A DNA stretch of 10,281 bases from Actinomycetes bacterium (GTDB lineage: Bacteria; Actinomycetota; Acidimicrobiia; Acidimicrobiales; SZUA-35): positions 1 through 10,281 of the forward strand of contig JAAETV010000202.1 of the NCBI GenBank assembly GCA_024227975.1, given 5' to 3'. The notes beneath the pieces were generated by a model, which ran no database searches, was not told where the DNA came from, and saw only the letters and a list, made by a program, of their open reading frames with translations. A program made the translations under genes and the position numbers. Positions 1 through 5,805 of the stretch are shown piece by piece; within the stretch, counting starts at the first letter, position 1; every line of letters begins with the position of its first letter.

Positions 1-71
1 ACGGCCGCTCCCAGATCGTGATCGCCCAGCGAGCCCAGGGCGACCCCACCCAATCCGACCAGGACCAATGA
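1..71 (+). CDS. C-terminal end of an upstream gene, possibly rsmD (16S rRNA m2G966 methyltransferase)
   Basis: A plus-strand reading frame enters from the left edge and stops at TGA 69-71. The last 22 codons have mostly G or C in the third position, as in the real genes nearby. The peptide begins GRSQIVIAQR, which resembles the RsmD C-terminal pattern YG-(D/R)-(T/S)-x-(I/L)-x-(I/L). The two bases before the first full codon are 'ac', which would fit a Tyr codon (tac). rsmD commonly lies directly upstream of coaD in bacteria, so context agrees. Only a tail is visible, so this is tentative. A short minus-strand frame from TTG at 68 is the alternative, but it lacks a ribosome binding site. Confidence 0.35.
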   Translation, partial: GRSQIVIAQRAQGDPTQSDQDQ

Positions 72-240
72 CTACGTTTAACCCCCCGGCGACGGCTACC
101 GTCTAGGTGTGTGTGGCAACCCTGTGGGTTGTTCGAGTTCGGCCTTTGGTCAAACATCGTCGAGGAACCGAGCGAAGCTAGCTGCGCTGGAAACCTCGAC
201 GGCGGTGGCTGCTCACCTCTAGGAAGTCGAAGGAAAAGTA
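72..240 (+). promoter_or_regulatory. Leader/promoter region upstream of coaD
   Basis: About 170 nt without a convincing gene separate the upstream stop codon from coaD. The region must hold the promoter or read-through leader of the first transcription unit. A TAGG-type element at 104-107 (context gtctaggtgt) is a possible actinobacterial -10, but no good -35 sits at the right distance, so I do not assign one firmly. The 3' part contains an inverted repeat (158-201), a small hairpin (204-217) and the coaD ribosome binding site AAGGA at 230-234, six bases before the ATG. Confidence 0.4.
158..217 (+). promoter_or_regulatory. Inverted repeats in the coaD leader (potential RNA stem-loops)
   Basis: CGTCGAGG at 158-165 is the exact reverse complement of CCTCGACG at 194-201. 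Inside this stem, AGCG (171-174) pairs with CGCT (185-188) around a 10-nt loop containing AGCTAGCT. A second hairpin, GGTG (204-207) with CACC (214-217), follows at once. No U-run follows, so it is not a standard intrinsic terminator. It lies 13 nt upstream of the coaD Shine-Dalgarno, so a structured 5' leader is possible. I recognise no known riboswitch class here. Confidence 0.35.
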
Positions 241-723
241 ATGGCAGTGGCGCTATATCCGGGATCGTTCGATCCCGTTCATAACGGACATGTGGCGGTC
301 ATCGCCATGGCTGCCTCGATCTTCGACGAGGTCATCGTTGGTGTCGGCCACAATCCGGCCAAGCCTTCGGGCTTCTTCACCCCCGATGAGCGGATAGATC
401 TGATCACCGAATCGGTCTCAGACCTGACCAACGTCATGGTCGTCCCCTTCACCGGCCTGGTGACGGCAGCCGCCGCTGAGTTGGGCGTGACCTGTCTGAT
501 CAAGGGGCTCCGCAGCGCGAGTGATCTCGATGTCGAGATGCTCCAGGCCAAGATGAATTCGGCCACCGGCGACGACCTGCCGACCGTGTTCCTGCCTGGC
601 ATTGGGACCAACGCCCTCGTCTCGTCACGTTACGTTCGGGAGATCGCGTCGGTCGGGGGTGATGTGTCGTCGGTGGTTCCAATCGCGGTCCAGCGAGCAC
701 TGGCCGTCAAGAGAGATGGATAG
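241..723 (+). CDS. coaD: Phosphopantetheine adenylyltransferase (CoaD)
   Basis: CoaD transfers AMP from ATP to 4'-phosphopantetheine to give dephospho-CoA, the penultimate step of CoA synthesis in the cytosol. The 160-residue protein has the usual family length. It shows the nucleotidyltransferase signature PGSFDPVHNGH at residues 7-17 with the HxGH-type motif (H14, H17), a substrate-binding lysine in NPAK (K41), KGLR with R91, and the C-terminal VSSRYVRE motif (127-134) in place of the more common ISS-x-x-VRE. The ATG at 241 is preceded by AAGGA (230-234) at six-base spacing, which supports the start. The next gene begins nine bases after the stop, so the two are probably co-transcribed. CoA made here supplies the phosphopantetheine arm for the acyl carrier protein encoded further downstream. 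Confidence 0.96.
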   Translation: MAVALYPGSFDPVHNGHVAVIAMAASIFDEVIVGVGHNPAKPSGFFTPDERIDLITESVSDLTNVMVVPFTGLVTAAAAELGVTCLIKGLRSASDLDVEMLQAKMNSATGDDLPTVFLPGIGTNALVSSRYVREIASVGGDVSSVVPIAVQRALAVKRDG

Positions 724-732
724 GGCGAAGCC

Positions 733-1359
733 ATGAATGGCGAAGACGATTACGAAGACGACTACGAGGAAGACGAGGAGCTCGATCTGCCGAACCCTTA
801 TGCCGTTCCCGAAGTCGAGGCCCTGCTGGAAGAGGCCATTGAGATGCTGGCCGAGGCCCGCCCCCTGCCCATGTCGACCACGGTCAAGATCGCTCGGGAC
901 GACCTCCTCCATCTGCTCGAACAAGCCCAGGACCAGCTTCCCGAAGAGGTGCGAGCGGCCCGCTGGCTACTCAAGGAGCGCGAGGATTTCGTGGCCAAGG
1001 CTCGCCAGGAGCAGCAGGCCCTCATCGACGAAGGCCGGGCCCAAGTCAGCCGTATGGTCGAGCGCCAACAGGTGGTCAAGGAGGCCGAGGCCCGAGCCCG
1101 TCAGATCCTCGACGAGGCCCGGACCGAGGTCACCACGATGAAACGACAGGTCGAGGAGTACTGCGACCACAAGCTGGCCCGCTTCGAGGCCGTCTTGGAG
1201 AGGACGACCGAGACGGTCCGCAATGGTCGTCAGAAGCTGCTCGGCATGGCAGAAGTGAGCGGAGCCATGCCGGGGGAGTGGGCCGATGGCAATGGCTGGA
1301 ATGATGCTGACATCAACCTCTCCGGTTCCGGAACCTTCGATGACGAGGTTCACTCTTGA
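733..1359 (+). CDS. sepIVA: SepIVA-like (DivIVA-domain) coiled-coil septation protein
   Basis: This 208-residue protein is predicted to be cytosolic and largely coiled-coil. Residues 1-18 are almost entirely acidic (NGEDDYEDDYEEDEE). Residues 28-85 resemble the conserved N-terminal part of mycobacterial SepIVA: a short helix, the segment RPLPMSTTVKIARDDLLHLL (43-62), then DQLPEEVRAARWLLKERE. A heptad-rich arm runs from about 86 to 140, followed by the block CDHKLARFEAVLERTTETV (144-162) and RNGRQKLL, matching the SepIVA C-terminal pattern CD-x-x-V-x-x-KLAEFE. SepIVA is an essential septation factor in mycobacteria and lies next to a DUF177 gene there, as here. The arm is shorter than I recall for mycobacterial SepIVA (about 245 aa). 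The last 35 residues are low-complexity. The stop overlaps the start of the next gene (TTGA). Family membership is fairly sure; function is inferred from homology and position. Confidence 0.72.
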   Translation: MNGEDDYEDDYEEDEELDLPNPYAVPEVEALLEEAIEMLAEARPLPMSTTVKIARDDLLHLLEQAQDQLPEEVRAARWLLKEREDFVAKARQEQQALIDEGRAQVSRMVERQQVVKEAEARARQILDEARTEVTTMKRQVEEYCDHKLARFEAVLERTTETVRNGRQKLLGMAEVSGAMPGEWADGNGWNDADINLSGSGTFDDEVHS

Positions 1360-1970
1360 GCGCCGAGTCCAGCCCTTCGGAGGGCGCCGACTCCATCGCC
1401 GAGCCGGACCCATGGGATGACGACCCGGCCCATCATCGGGTCAATGTCGTGGAATTGCGGCGCCGGCTCGGTCAGCGCATCGACCTGACCATCGATATCG
1501 TGCTGGCCCGGCAGATTGTCGTCGGCAGCCGCACCCTTCGTGAACCGGTGACCGGCAACCTGATGGTCGAATCGATCGAGCGCGGAGTCTCAGCCACGGG
1601 AACCGTCAGCTTCGAATGGGAAGGCGATTGCCGGCGTTGCCTCGAAGTGGTCGCTGGCAAGATTGAGATTGACATCGCCGAGATCTTCCTCATCGGGGCA
1701 CCAGAGGACGCCGATATCATCGACTTCGACGGTGAAATGATCGACCTCCTCCCCATGGTTCGAGATGCCGTTGCCCTGTCCCTTCCCCTCGTCCCCCTAT
1801 GCCGGGATGACTGTGCCGGGCCGGACCCCGATCGCTACCCAACCCTGCTGGCTGATACCGACGGCAGAGGCAATGACGGGGACAATGGCGAAGATCAGTT
1901 GCTGGCCCTCGATCCTCGTTGGGCTGGCCTCGACCAACTCGATCTTCGCTCCGAGCCGAGTGAGAGCTGA
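1356..1970 (+). CDS. yceD: DUF177 (YceD-family) protein, putative 23S rRNA accumulation/ribosome-linked factor
   Basis: This 204-residue protein carries the DUF177/YceD pattern: a conserved VNVVELRRRLG segment (29-39), a first cysteine pair in GDCRRCLE (C92, C95), and a second in LPLVPLCRDDCAGPDPDR (C149, C153), followed by DPRWAGLDQL near the C-terminus. The four cysteines look like a metal site. Members are linked to 23S rRNA accumulation and usually sit directly upstream of rpmF. Here rpmF is about 1.45 kb away, with two genes between. Translation starts at TTG 1356, overlapping the preceding TGA as TTGA, so expression is probably coupled to the SepIVA-like gene. The first 25 residues are acidic and poorly conserved in character, so a later start cannot be fully excluded, but no better start is visible. 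Confidence 0.85.
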   Translation: MSAESSPSEGADSIAEPDPWDDDPAHHRVNVVELRRRLGQRIDLTIDIVLARQIVVGSRTLREPVTGNLMVESIERGVSATGTVSFEWEGDCRRCLEVVAGKIEIDIAEIFLIGAPEDADIIDFDGEMIDLLPMVRDAVALSLPLVPLCRDDCAGPDPDRYPTLLADTDGRGNDGDNGEDQLLALDPRWAGLDQLDLRSEPSES

Positions 1971-1977
1971 TCAAACC

Positions 1978-2664
1978 GTGCCGACCCGATACTTCACCCC
2001 TGGCCTGTTCGCCTTCCTGAACGACTTGAAGAACAACAACGATCGATCGTGGTTCAAGGCCAACCAGGAACGGTACGAAGCGCAGGTTCGCCAGCCGGCG
2101 TTGGACTTCATCACTGACTATGGGCCAAAGCTGGCCAAGATCTCACCCCACTTCGTTGCCGACTCTCGCACGGTCGGTGGATCGCTGTTTCGTATCCAGC
2201 GCGACACCCGCTTCAGCAAGGACAAGACGCCCTACAAGATCAACACCGGGCTGCAATTTCGCCATGAGATGGCCTCGGACGCCCATGCCCCTGGTTTCTA
2301 CCTCCATTTGGAGCCGGGCAACTGCTTCATGGGATGTGGTCTGTGGCGGCCAGAATCGAAGGTGGCCTACCGCATCAGGGCTCGTATCGACGAGCACAGT
2401 GCTGACTGGAAGAAGGCCTCCCGGGCCAAGCGGTTCAGTGATGTCTTCACCCTCGAGGGTGACTCGCTGAAACGCCCGCCCAAGGGCTACGACCCCGAGC
2501 ACGCCCTGATCGACGACCTGAAGCGGAAAGACTTCATCGCCTCAGCCAAGCTCACCCAGGCCGAGATCACGTCGCGCCACTTCATGGCTGACTTCGATCA
2601 GCGCCTCAGACGAACCGTCCCCTTGATGCGATTCTTGTGTAGCTCACTGGACATCGAATTCTGA
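1978..2664 (+). CDS. DUF2461 family protein (TIGR02453-like), function unknown
   Basis: With the GTG at 1978 the protein is 228 residues and starts MPTRYFTPGLFAFLNDLK, which matches the usual DUF2461 N-terminus. Hallmarks are NNNDRSWFKANQERYE (19-34), the strongly conserved RIQRDTRFSKDKTPYK (72-87), and a following beta-rich part with APGFYLHLEPGN (104-115). No signal peptide, membrane segment or known catalytic motif is apparent. The open frame extends upstream through the DUF177 gene to 1765, but that part is in another frame of a real gene and is not family-like. The GTG lies seven bases after the DUF177 stop with only a weak purine stretch (GTGAGAG, 1961-1967) upstream, so coupling to the previous gene is likely. 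The family is widespread but its biochemical role is not established. Confidence 0.85.
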   Translation: MPTRYFTPGLFAFLNDLKNNNDRSWFKANQERYEAQVRQPALDFITDYGPKLAKISPHFVADSRTVGGSLFRIQRDTRFSKDKTPYKINTGLQFRHEMASDAHAPGFYLHLEPGNCFMGCGLWRPESKVAYRIRARIDEHSADWKKASRAKRFSDVFTLEGDSLKRPPKGYDPEHALIDDLKRKDFIASAKLTQAEITSRHFMADFDQRLRRTVPLMRFLCSSLDIEF

Positions 2665-2686
2665 CCGTAGGCCGCCGCAACAGGGG

Positions 2687-3250
2687 CTATTGCAACAGGT
2701 CGTAGCTACACACCCGCCACTCGTCATTCTCACGCACGAGACTGAAGTTGACGTTGCGGGGCTCGTCGTTGATCTCGATGGTTCCACTGACCGTTGTCAG
2801 TTCACCAATGGCTGAGGAGGCTGGTGCGAGCGTGTAGCCAGTGATACCTCCAGCCGCAGAGTAGTGATCGGTGAACTCGTCGAGCGTCAGCTCCGAACGG
2901 GTGGTCCGGCACAGCGAATTGTATGCAGCCTTGATTTCACCGTCGTCGATATGGGCGACGAAGGAGTTGGCCGCTTCGACGGGGGCCCGAACCAGGTTCA
3001 CCACGACGGCGACGCACCCCGTCATTACCACCAGGATGATCACGATCAGGGCTGACACCCAGGGCCAGAGCCGCGGTTTCGATCGCCGGCGCGGCCCAAT
3101 CGGTGGAGTGACTGTCGGCTCTGGCTCGATGACAGACGGGGCCACGGCGGCTCCCGGGCTCTGGGCCTCGTCAGCGGCTCTGTCTGACGGCTTGCTGACC
3201 GTAGGATCGCTTCTGGGCTGACCCCATTCATGCGGCGGTTGATCGGTCAC
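2687..3250 (-). CDS. Single-pass membrane protein with small extracytoplasmic domain (DUF4878/NTF2-like), unknown function
   Basis: The 187-residue product is on the opposite strand to everything else here. Residues 1-52 are rich in Pro, Ala and acidic residues and look disordered. RRRSKPR (54-60) is a positive stop-transfer patch, and about 62-86 (WPWVSALIVIILVVMTGC onward) is one transmembrane helix, giving an N-in/C-out topology. The outer domain (about 90-187) reads AANSFVAHIDDGEIKAAYNSLC and ends with DEWRVCSYDLL, the general pattern of DUF4878/NTF2-like lumazine-binding-type domains, where a small cone-shaped domain ends in an 'x-W-[KR]-[VI]' strand. C114 and C181 could form a disulphide outside the cell. 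The start is GTG, with AAGGGGGG about ten bases upstream on the minus strand. Its 3' end is 22 bases from the DUF2461 stop, so the two converge. No specific function can be assigned. Confidence 0.72.
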   Translation of the reverse strand: MTDQPPHEWGQPRSDPTVSKPSDRAADEAQSPGAAVAPSVIEPEPTVTPPIGPRRRSKPRLWPWVSALIVIILVVMTGCVAVVVNLVRAPVEAANSFVAHIDDGEIKAAYNSLCRTTRSELTLDEFTDHYSAAGGITGYTLAPASSAIGELTTVSGTIEINDEPRNVNFSLVRENDEWRVCSYDLLQ

Positions 3251-3422
3251 TGCTTGCTTGCCCCCCTTGAAGCCGGTGACTGCTCATTCTCGCCGCACCG
3301 GACGACATGGTCCACTCGGATTCCACCTTTGGCGTTTCTGGTGAATAGCCGAACCGGTAGCCTTCAACGTTCGTGTCCAGTTCGGTTGGGCACCTTTCAG
3401 CACGCACCAGCAGGTTCACATC
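3251..3422. promoter_or_regulatory. Divergent intergenic region between the minus-strand membrane protein and rpmF
   Basis: These 172 nt must hold start signals for both the minus-strand gene and rpmF. For rpmF, TAGCCT at 3358-3363 resembles an actinobacterial -10, with TTTCTG (3335-3340) 17 bases upstream as a weak -35. The leader would then be about 55 nt. AGG at 3412-3414 is the only Shine-Dalgarno-like stretch, eight bases before the rpmF ATG. For the minus strand I see the purine run AAGGGGGG near its start but no clear promoter hexamers. No Zur-like palindrome or ribosomal autoregulatory structure stands out. Confidence 0.35.
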
Positions 3423-3602
3423 ATGGCTGTTCCCAAGAAGAAGAAGTCGAAGGCAAAGACTCGCAGCCGTCGAGCATCGGCATGGACCGTGTCGACTCCT
3501 GCTCGCAGCACCTGCCCTCGATGCGCAGCGGTGAAGCTGCCCCACCGGGTCTGTGGATCATGTGGCTGGTACCACGGTCGCCAGGCCGTCGACGTCGGCT
3601 GA
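3423..3602 (+). CDS. rpmF: 50S ribosomal protein L32 (zinc-binding form)
   Basis: L32 is a small protein of the large ribosomal subunit. The 59-residue product starts MAVPKKKKSKAKTRSRRA, the canonical L32 N-terminus, followed by CPRC (C31, C34) and CGSCGWYHGR (C44, C47). The four cysteines make this the zinc-ribbon ('C+') version, not the zinc-independent paralogue that actinobacteria use during zinc starvation. The ATG at 3423 follows a weak AGG at 3412-3414. It lies 43 nt before plsX, the usual rpmF-plsX arrangement. Its normal upstream partner yceD is displaced to 1356-1970. At 59 codons it is easily missed by length-filtered gene finding. Confidence 0.95.
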   Translation: MAVPKKKKSKAKTRSRRASAWTVSTPARSTCPRCAAVKLPHRVCGSCGWYHGRQAVDVG

Positions 3603-3645
3603 GTTCTCACCTGAGTCCACAAGCGGCTGAGAGGCGGGCCCCGAG

Positions 3646-4659
3646 GTGACCGAACGACTGCCCGTCGCGGTCGATGCCATGGGCGGTGACGATGCGCCCT
3701 CGGTCATGGTCGAAGGTGCGCTGATGGCGCACCGGAATTTCGGGGTACCCGTGGTTCTCGTCGGTGATCCCGGCCGTCTTGGTGACACCGGCCCCCTCGA
3801 GGTCTTGCCGGCCTCCGAGGTGATCCCGATGGGAGCCGAGCCGGCCACCATGGTGAGGCGCATGAAGGATGCATCGGTCGTCAGGGCGGCTGAAGCAGTG
3901 CGAGACGGTAGGGCCTCGGCCCTGCTCAGTGCCGGAAACACCGGGGCCGCCATGGCCGCGTCTCTCCTGCGCATGGGGCGGATCAAGGGGGTGGCCCGGC
4001 CCGCCATCGCTGTGCCTTTCCCCGTCGTCGCCTCCACCCCGACCATGGTGCTCGATTGTGGAGCCAACGCTGATAGCCAGCCCGAATGGCTGGTCCAGTT
4101 CGCCATGATGGGTGCGGTCTATGTCCGCGAGAGCTACGGGGTGGCAACTCCCCGAGTCGGGATCCTGACTATCGGGGAAGAGGCGGGCAAGGGCAACAGT
4201 CTGGTCAAAGCGGCCTGCGCATTGCTCGAAGATGGTGAGTGGGCCAAGAGGTGTGGTGCCGACTACATCGGCAATGTCGAAGGCCGTGACCTTCTGATCG
4301 GCACCGCTGACGTTGTCGTCACCGACGGGTTCACGGGCAATGTCGTGTTGAAGTCGCTCGAAGGCGGCTACGCCGTTTTCGAGGACTCGGTTCGGGCCAC
4401 CCTGGCCGCCGTGGCCCCCGAGATCGCCCCAGCCGAGGTCATCGACAGGATCGTGTCCAGTGCCCTCAACCCCATGTTTGCTGGATTCGACCCCGTTCTG
4501 ACCGGAGCGGCCCTCATGCTGGGAACCCGGGGAGTGGCCCTCATCTCCCACGGATCGTCGACGGCGGTCGCCATCTCCAACGCCATCGTTACCGCAGATG
4601 GGCTTGTGGATATCGATATTGTGAGCAGCCTTCGACAAACGCTCACATCCAGCTCCTGA
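3646..4659 (+). CDS. plsX: Phosphate acyltransferase PlsX
   Basis: PlsX converts acyl-ACP plus phosphate into acyl-phosphate, which PlsY uses to make lysophosphatidic acid. It is a peripheral membrane enzyme. The 337-residue protein has the usual length and motifs: VAVDAMGGDDAP (7-18), SAGNTGA near residue 100, DCGAN, IGNVEGRD, the strongly conserved DGFTGNVVLKSLEG, and LGTRGVALISHGSS near the C-terminus. The start is GTG at 3646 with GAGAGG (3630-3635) ten bases upstream. The N-terminal MTERLPVAVDAMGG fits the family closely, so the start is well placed. It lies between rpmF and acpP, whose product is the carrier of its substrate, a very common arrangement. Confidence 0.95.
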   Translation: MTERLPVAVDAMGGDDAPSVMVEGALMAHRNFGVPVVLVGDPGRLGDTGPLEVLPASEVIPMGAEPATMVRRMKDASVVRAAEAVRDGRASALLSAGNTGAAMAASLLRMGRIKGVARPAIAVPFPVVASTPTMVLDCGANADSQPEWLVQFAMMGAVYVRESYGVATPRVGILTIGEEAGKGNSLVKAACALLEDGEWAKRCGADYIGNVEGRDLLIGTADVVVTDGFTGNVVLKSLEGGYAVFEDSVRATLAAVAPEIAPAEVIDRIVSSALNPMFAGFDPVLTGAALMLGTRGVALISHGSSTAVAISNAIVTADGLVDIDIVSSLRQTLTSSS

Positions 4660-4783
4660 CAGGGCTCCCATCGATCCAACGTTTTCCACAACCCCGCCTT
4701 CTGTGTTGATACCCGCTAGGCTCAGTGCCCCAGTAGGGCGACGTGACGTGGCCCGGGAGCCGCGAGGGTTTGAAGGAGATGGC
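4660..4783 (+). promoter_or_regulatory. plsX-acpP intergenic region, possible acpP promoter
   Basis: The 124-nt gap is the largest between adjacent genes in the rpmF-smc run, so an internal promoter for the highly expressed acpP would be expected. TAGGCT at 4717-4722 is a good actinobacterial -10-like hexamer, but the -35 position 17 bases upstream is C-rich and unconvincing. The open frame continues upstream of acpP to 4703, but that extension has no conserved ACP character and I treat it as non-coding. Confidence 0.35.
4772..4778 (+). promoter_or_regulatory. acpP ribosome binding site that decides the start
   Basis: GAAGGAG at 4772-4778 is the strongest Shine-Dalgarno sequence seen in the window. 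It is five bases before ATG 4784, which selects this start over the upstream ATG at 4703. A weaker GGAG at 4804-4807, nine bases before ATG 4817, leaves a shorter product possible. Confidence 0.7.
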
Positions 4784-5077
4784 ATGCCCGCAGAGACGCA
4801 CATGGAGCAGACGCCTATGGAGCGGGATGACGTTTTCGGGCTGGTGAGGGACCGCTTGGCCGACATCCTCGAGATCGAGCCCAATCAGATCGCTGAGGGC
4901 AATTCCTTCGCCGACGATCTAGAGGCGGACTCACTGGCTCTCATCGAATTGGTCGAAGCACTCGAAGAGGAGCTGTCCGACCGAACCGTTGGTTTCCGCA
5001 TCGAAGACGAGGACCTTCAGGATCTGAAGACCGTACGCGACGCGGTCGACTACGTACACGCACAGGTTGGGACATAG
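4784..5077 (+). CDS. acpP: Acyl carrier protein
   Basis: This is the carrier that holds growing acyl chains of type II fatty acid synthesis as thioesters. The 97-residue product has the ACP four-helix core from about residue 16 onward. The phosphopantetheine attachment serine lies in LEADSLALIEL (S50), followed by the acidic recognition helix VEALEEEL and the last-helix motif LQDLKTVRDAVDYV. Compared with a standard ACP of about 78 residues it has an N-terminal extension (MPAETHMEQTPMERDD). If translation began at ATG 4817 it would be 86 residues. The good Shine-Dalgarno upstream of 4784 favours the longer form. It follows plsX and is two bases ahead of the proposed rnc start, an arrangement shared with many bacteria (acpP-rnc). 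Confidence 0.93.
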   Translation: MPAETHMEQTPMERDDVFGLVRDRLADILEIEPNQIAEGNSFADDLEADSLALIELVEALEEELSDRTVGFRIEDEDLQDLKTVRDAVDYVHAQVGT

Positions 5078-5079
5078 CG

Positions 5080-5805
5080 CTGACAGAGCAGGGGCAGGTT
5101 GACGATTTTTGCCGACGTCTGGGTCACGAGTTTGTCGATCCCAACCTCCTGAATCTTGCCCTCACCCATCGCAGCTTCTGCGCTGAGCACCCCGCCAACA
5201 TGCCGAACGAACGGCTGGAGTTCCTCGGTGACTCGATTTTGGGGCTCGTGGTGACTGACCACATCTATCGCACATACCCCGATCTGCCGGAAGGTCAGCT
5301 GGCGAAATTGAGAGCATCTGTAGTCAATACGGCGACCTTGGCCGATCTCGGTCGGCACCTCGACGTCGGTCCTCTCCTGCGCCTGGGTAAAGGCGAAGAC
5401 CAGTCCGGAGGGCGGGAGAAGGAGTCGATCCTGGCTGATGCCCTCGAAGCCCTGTTCGGGGCGGTCTATGTCGACGGCGGGTTCGGCCAGGCCAAGCAGG
5501 TGATCCTGACCCTCAGCCACGACGCCATCGTCGACGCAGCTGAGCAACCGGGTCGCAAGGACTACAAGACCCAGCTCCAGGAGCTGACCGCACGCCTGGC
5601 GCTGGGATCCCCCGTCTACCAGATCGACGGTTCGGGTCCGGATCACGATAGGCGGTTCACGGCCGTCACGATCATCGACGGGGTCCCCCGCGGTCGTGGC
5701 GACGGCACATCCAAAAAGCGAGCAGAGCAGGTGGCGGCTCGCTCCGCCTATACCGCCGTTCTTGCATCGGTTGCGAAAGAGGAAGATCTCGATGGTGAAA
5801 CTTGA
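5080..5805 (+). CDS. rnc: Ribonuclease III
   Basis: RNase III cleaves double-stranded RNA, including the pre-rRNA stems. From the proposed CTG at 5080 the protein is 241 residues. The catalytic domain has LALTHRSF (26-33), the signature NERLEFLGDSILG (43-55; metal ligands E47 and D51), RASVVNT, and ESILADALEALFG with D120 and E123. The C-terminal dsRNA-binding domain (about 160-232) has KTQLQEL, GPDHDRRFTAV and the GTSKKRAEQVAA helix. The first in-frame ATG (5200, M41) comes after the conserved LTHRSF segment, so it cannot be the start of a complete enzyme. No ATG, GTG or TTG lies in frame upstream. CTG 5080, two bases after the acpP stop and eight bases after GGG of AGGTTGGG (5064-5071), is the best candidate; ATA at 5074 overlapping the acpP stop is the alternative. 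The end overlaps the next gene by 14 bases. Confidence 0.9.
   Translation: MTEQGQVDDFCRRLGHEFVDPNLLNLALTHRSFCAEHPANMPNERLEFLGDSILGLVVTDHIYRTYPDLPEGQLAKLRASVVNTATLADLGRHLDVGPLLRLGKGEDQSGGREKESILADALEALFGAVYVDGGFGQAKQVILTLSHDAIVDAAEQPGRKDYKTQLQELTARLALGSPVYQIDGSGPDHDRRFTAVTIIDGVPRGRGDGTSKKRAEQVAARSAYTAVLASVAKEEDLDGET

Noticed and set aside
1765..1977. Upstream extension of the DUF2461 frame to an ATG at 1765
   Set aside because: It overlaps the conserved cysteine-containing end of DUF177 in another frame, and the DUF2461 family begins at the GTG 1978 position.
4663..4761. GGCTCCC (4663-4669) and GGGAGCC (4755-4761) as an inverted repeat around the acpP leader
   Set aside because: Only seven bases with 85 nt between, expected by chance in GC-rich DNA.
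3607..4884. 425-codon open frame on the minus strand opposite plsX and acpP
   Set aside because: It mirrors two well-supported plus-strand genes. Its translation is Gly/His/Asp-rich low-complexity without family motifs, as expected for the antisense of a GC-rich gene.
5696..5791. N-terminal extension of the Fpg-like gene inside rnc
   Set aside because: It is a shadow of the dsRNA-binding domain of RNase III. The ATG at 5792 has a good ribosome binding site and precedes the ELPEIET motif.
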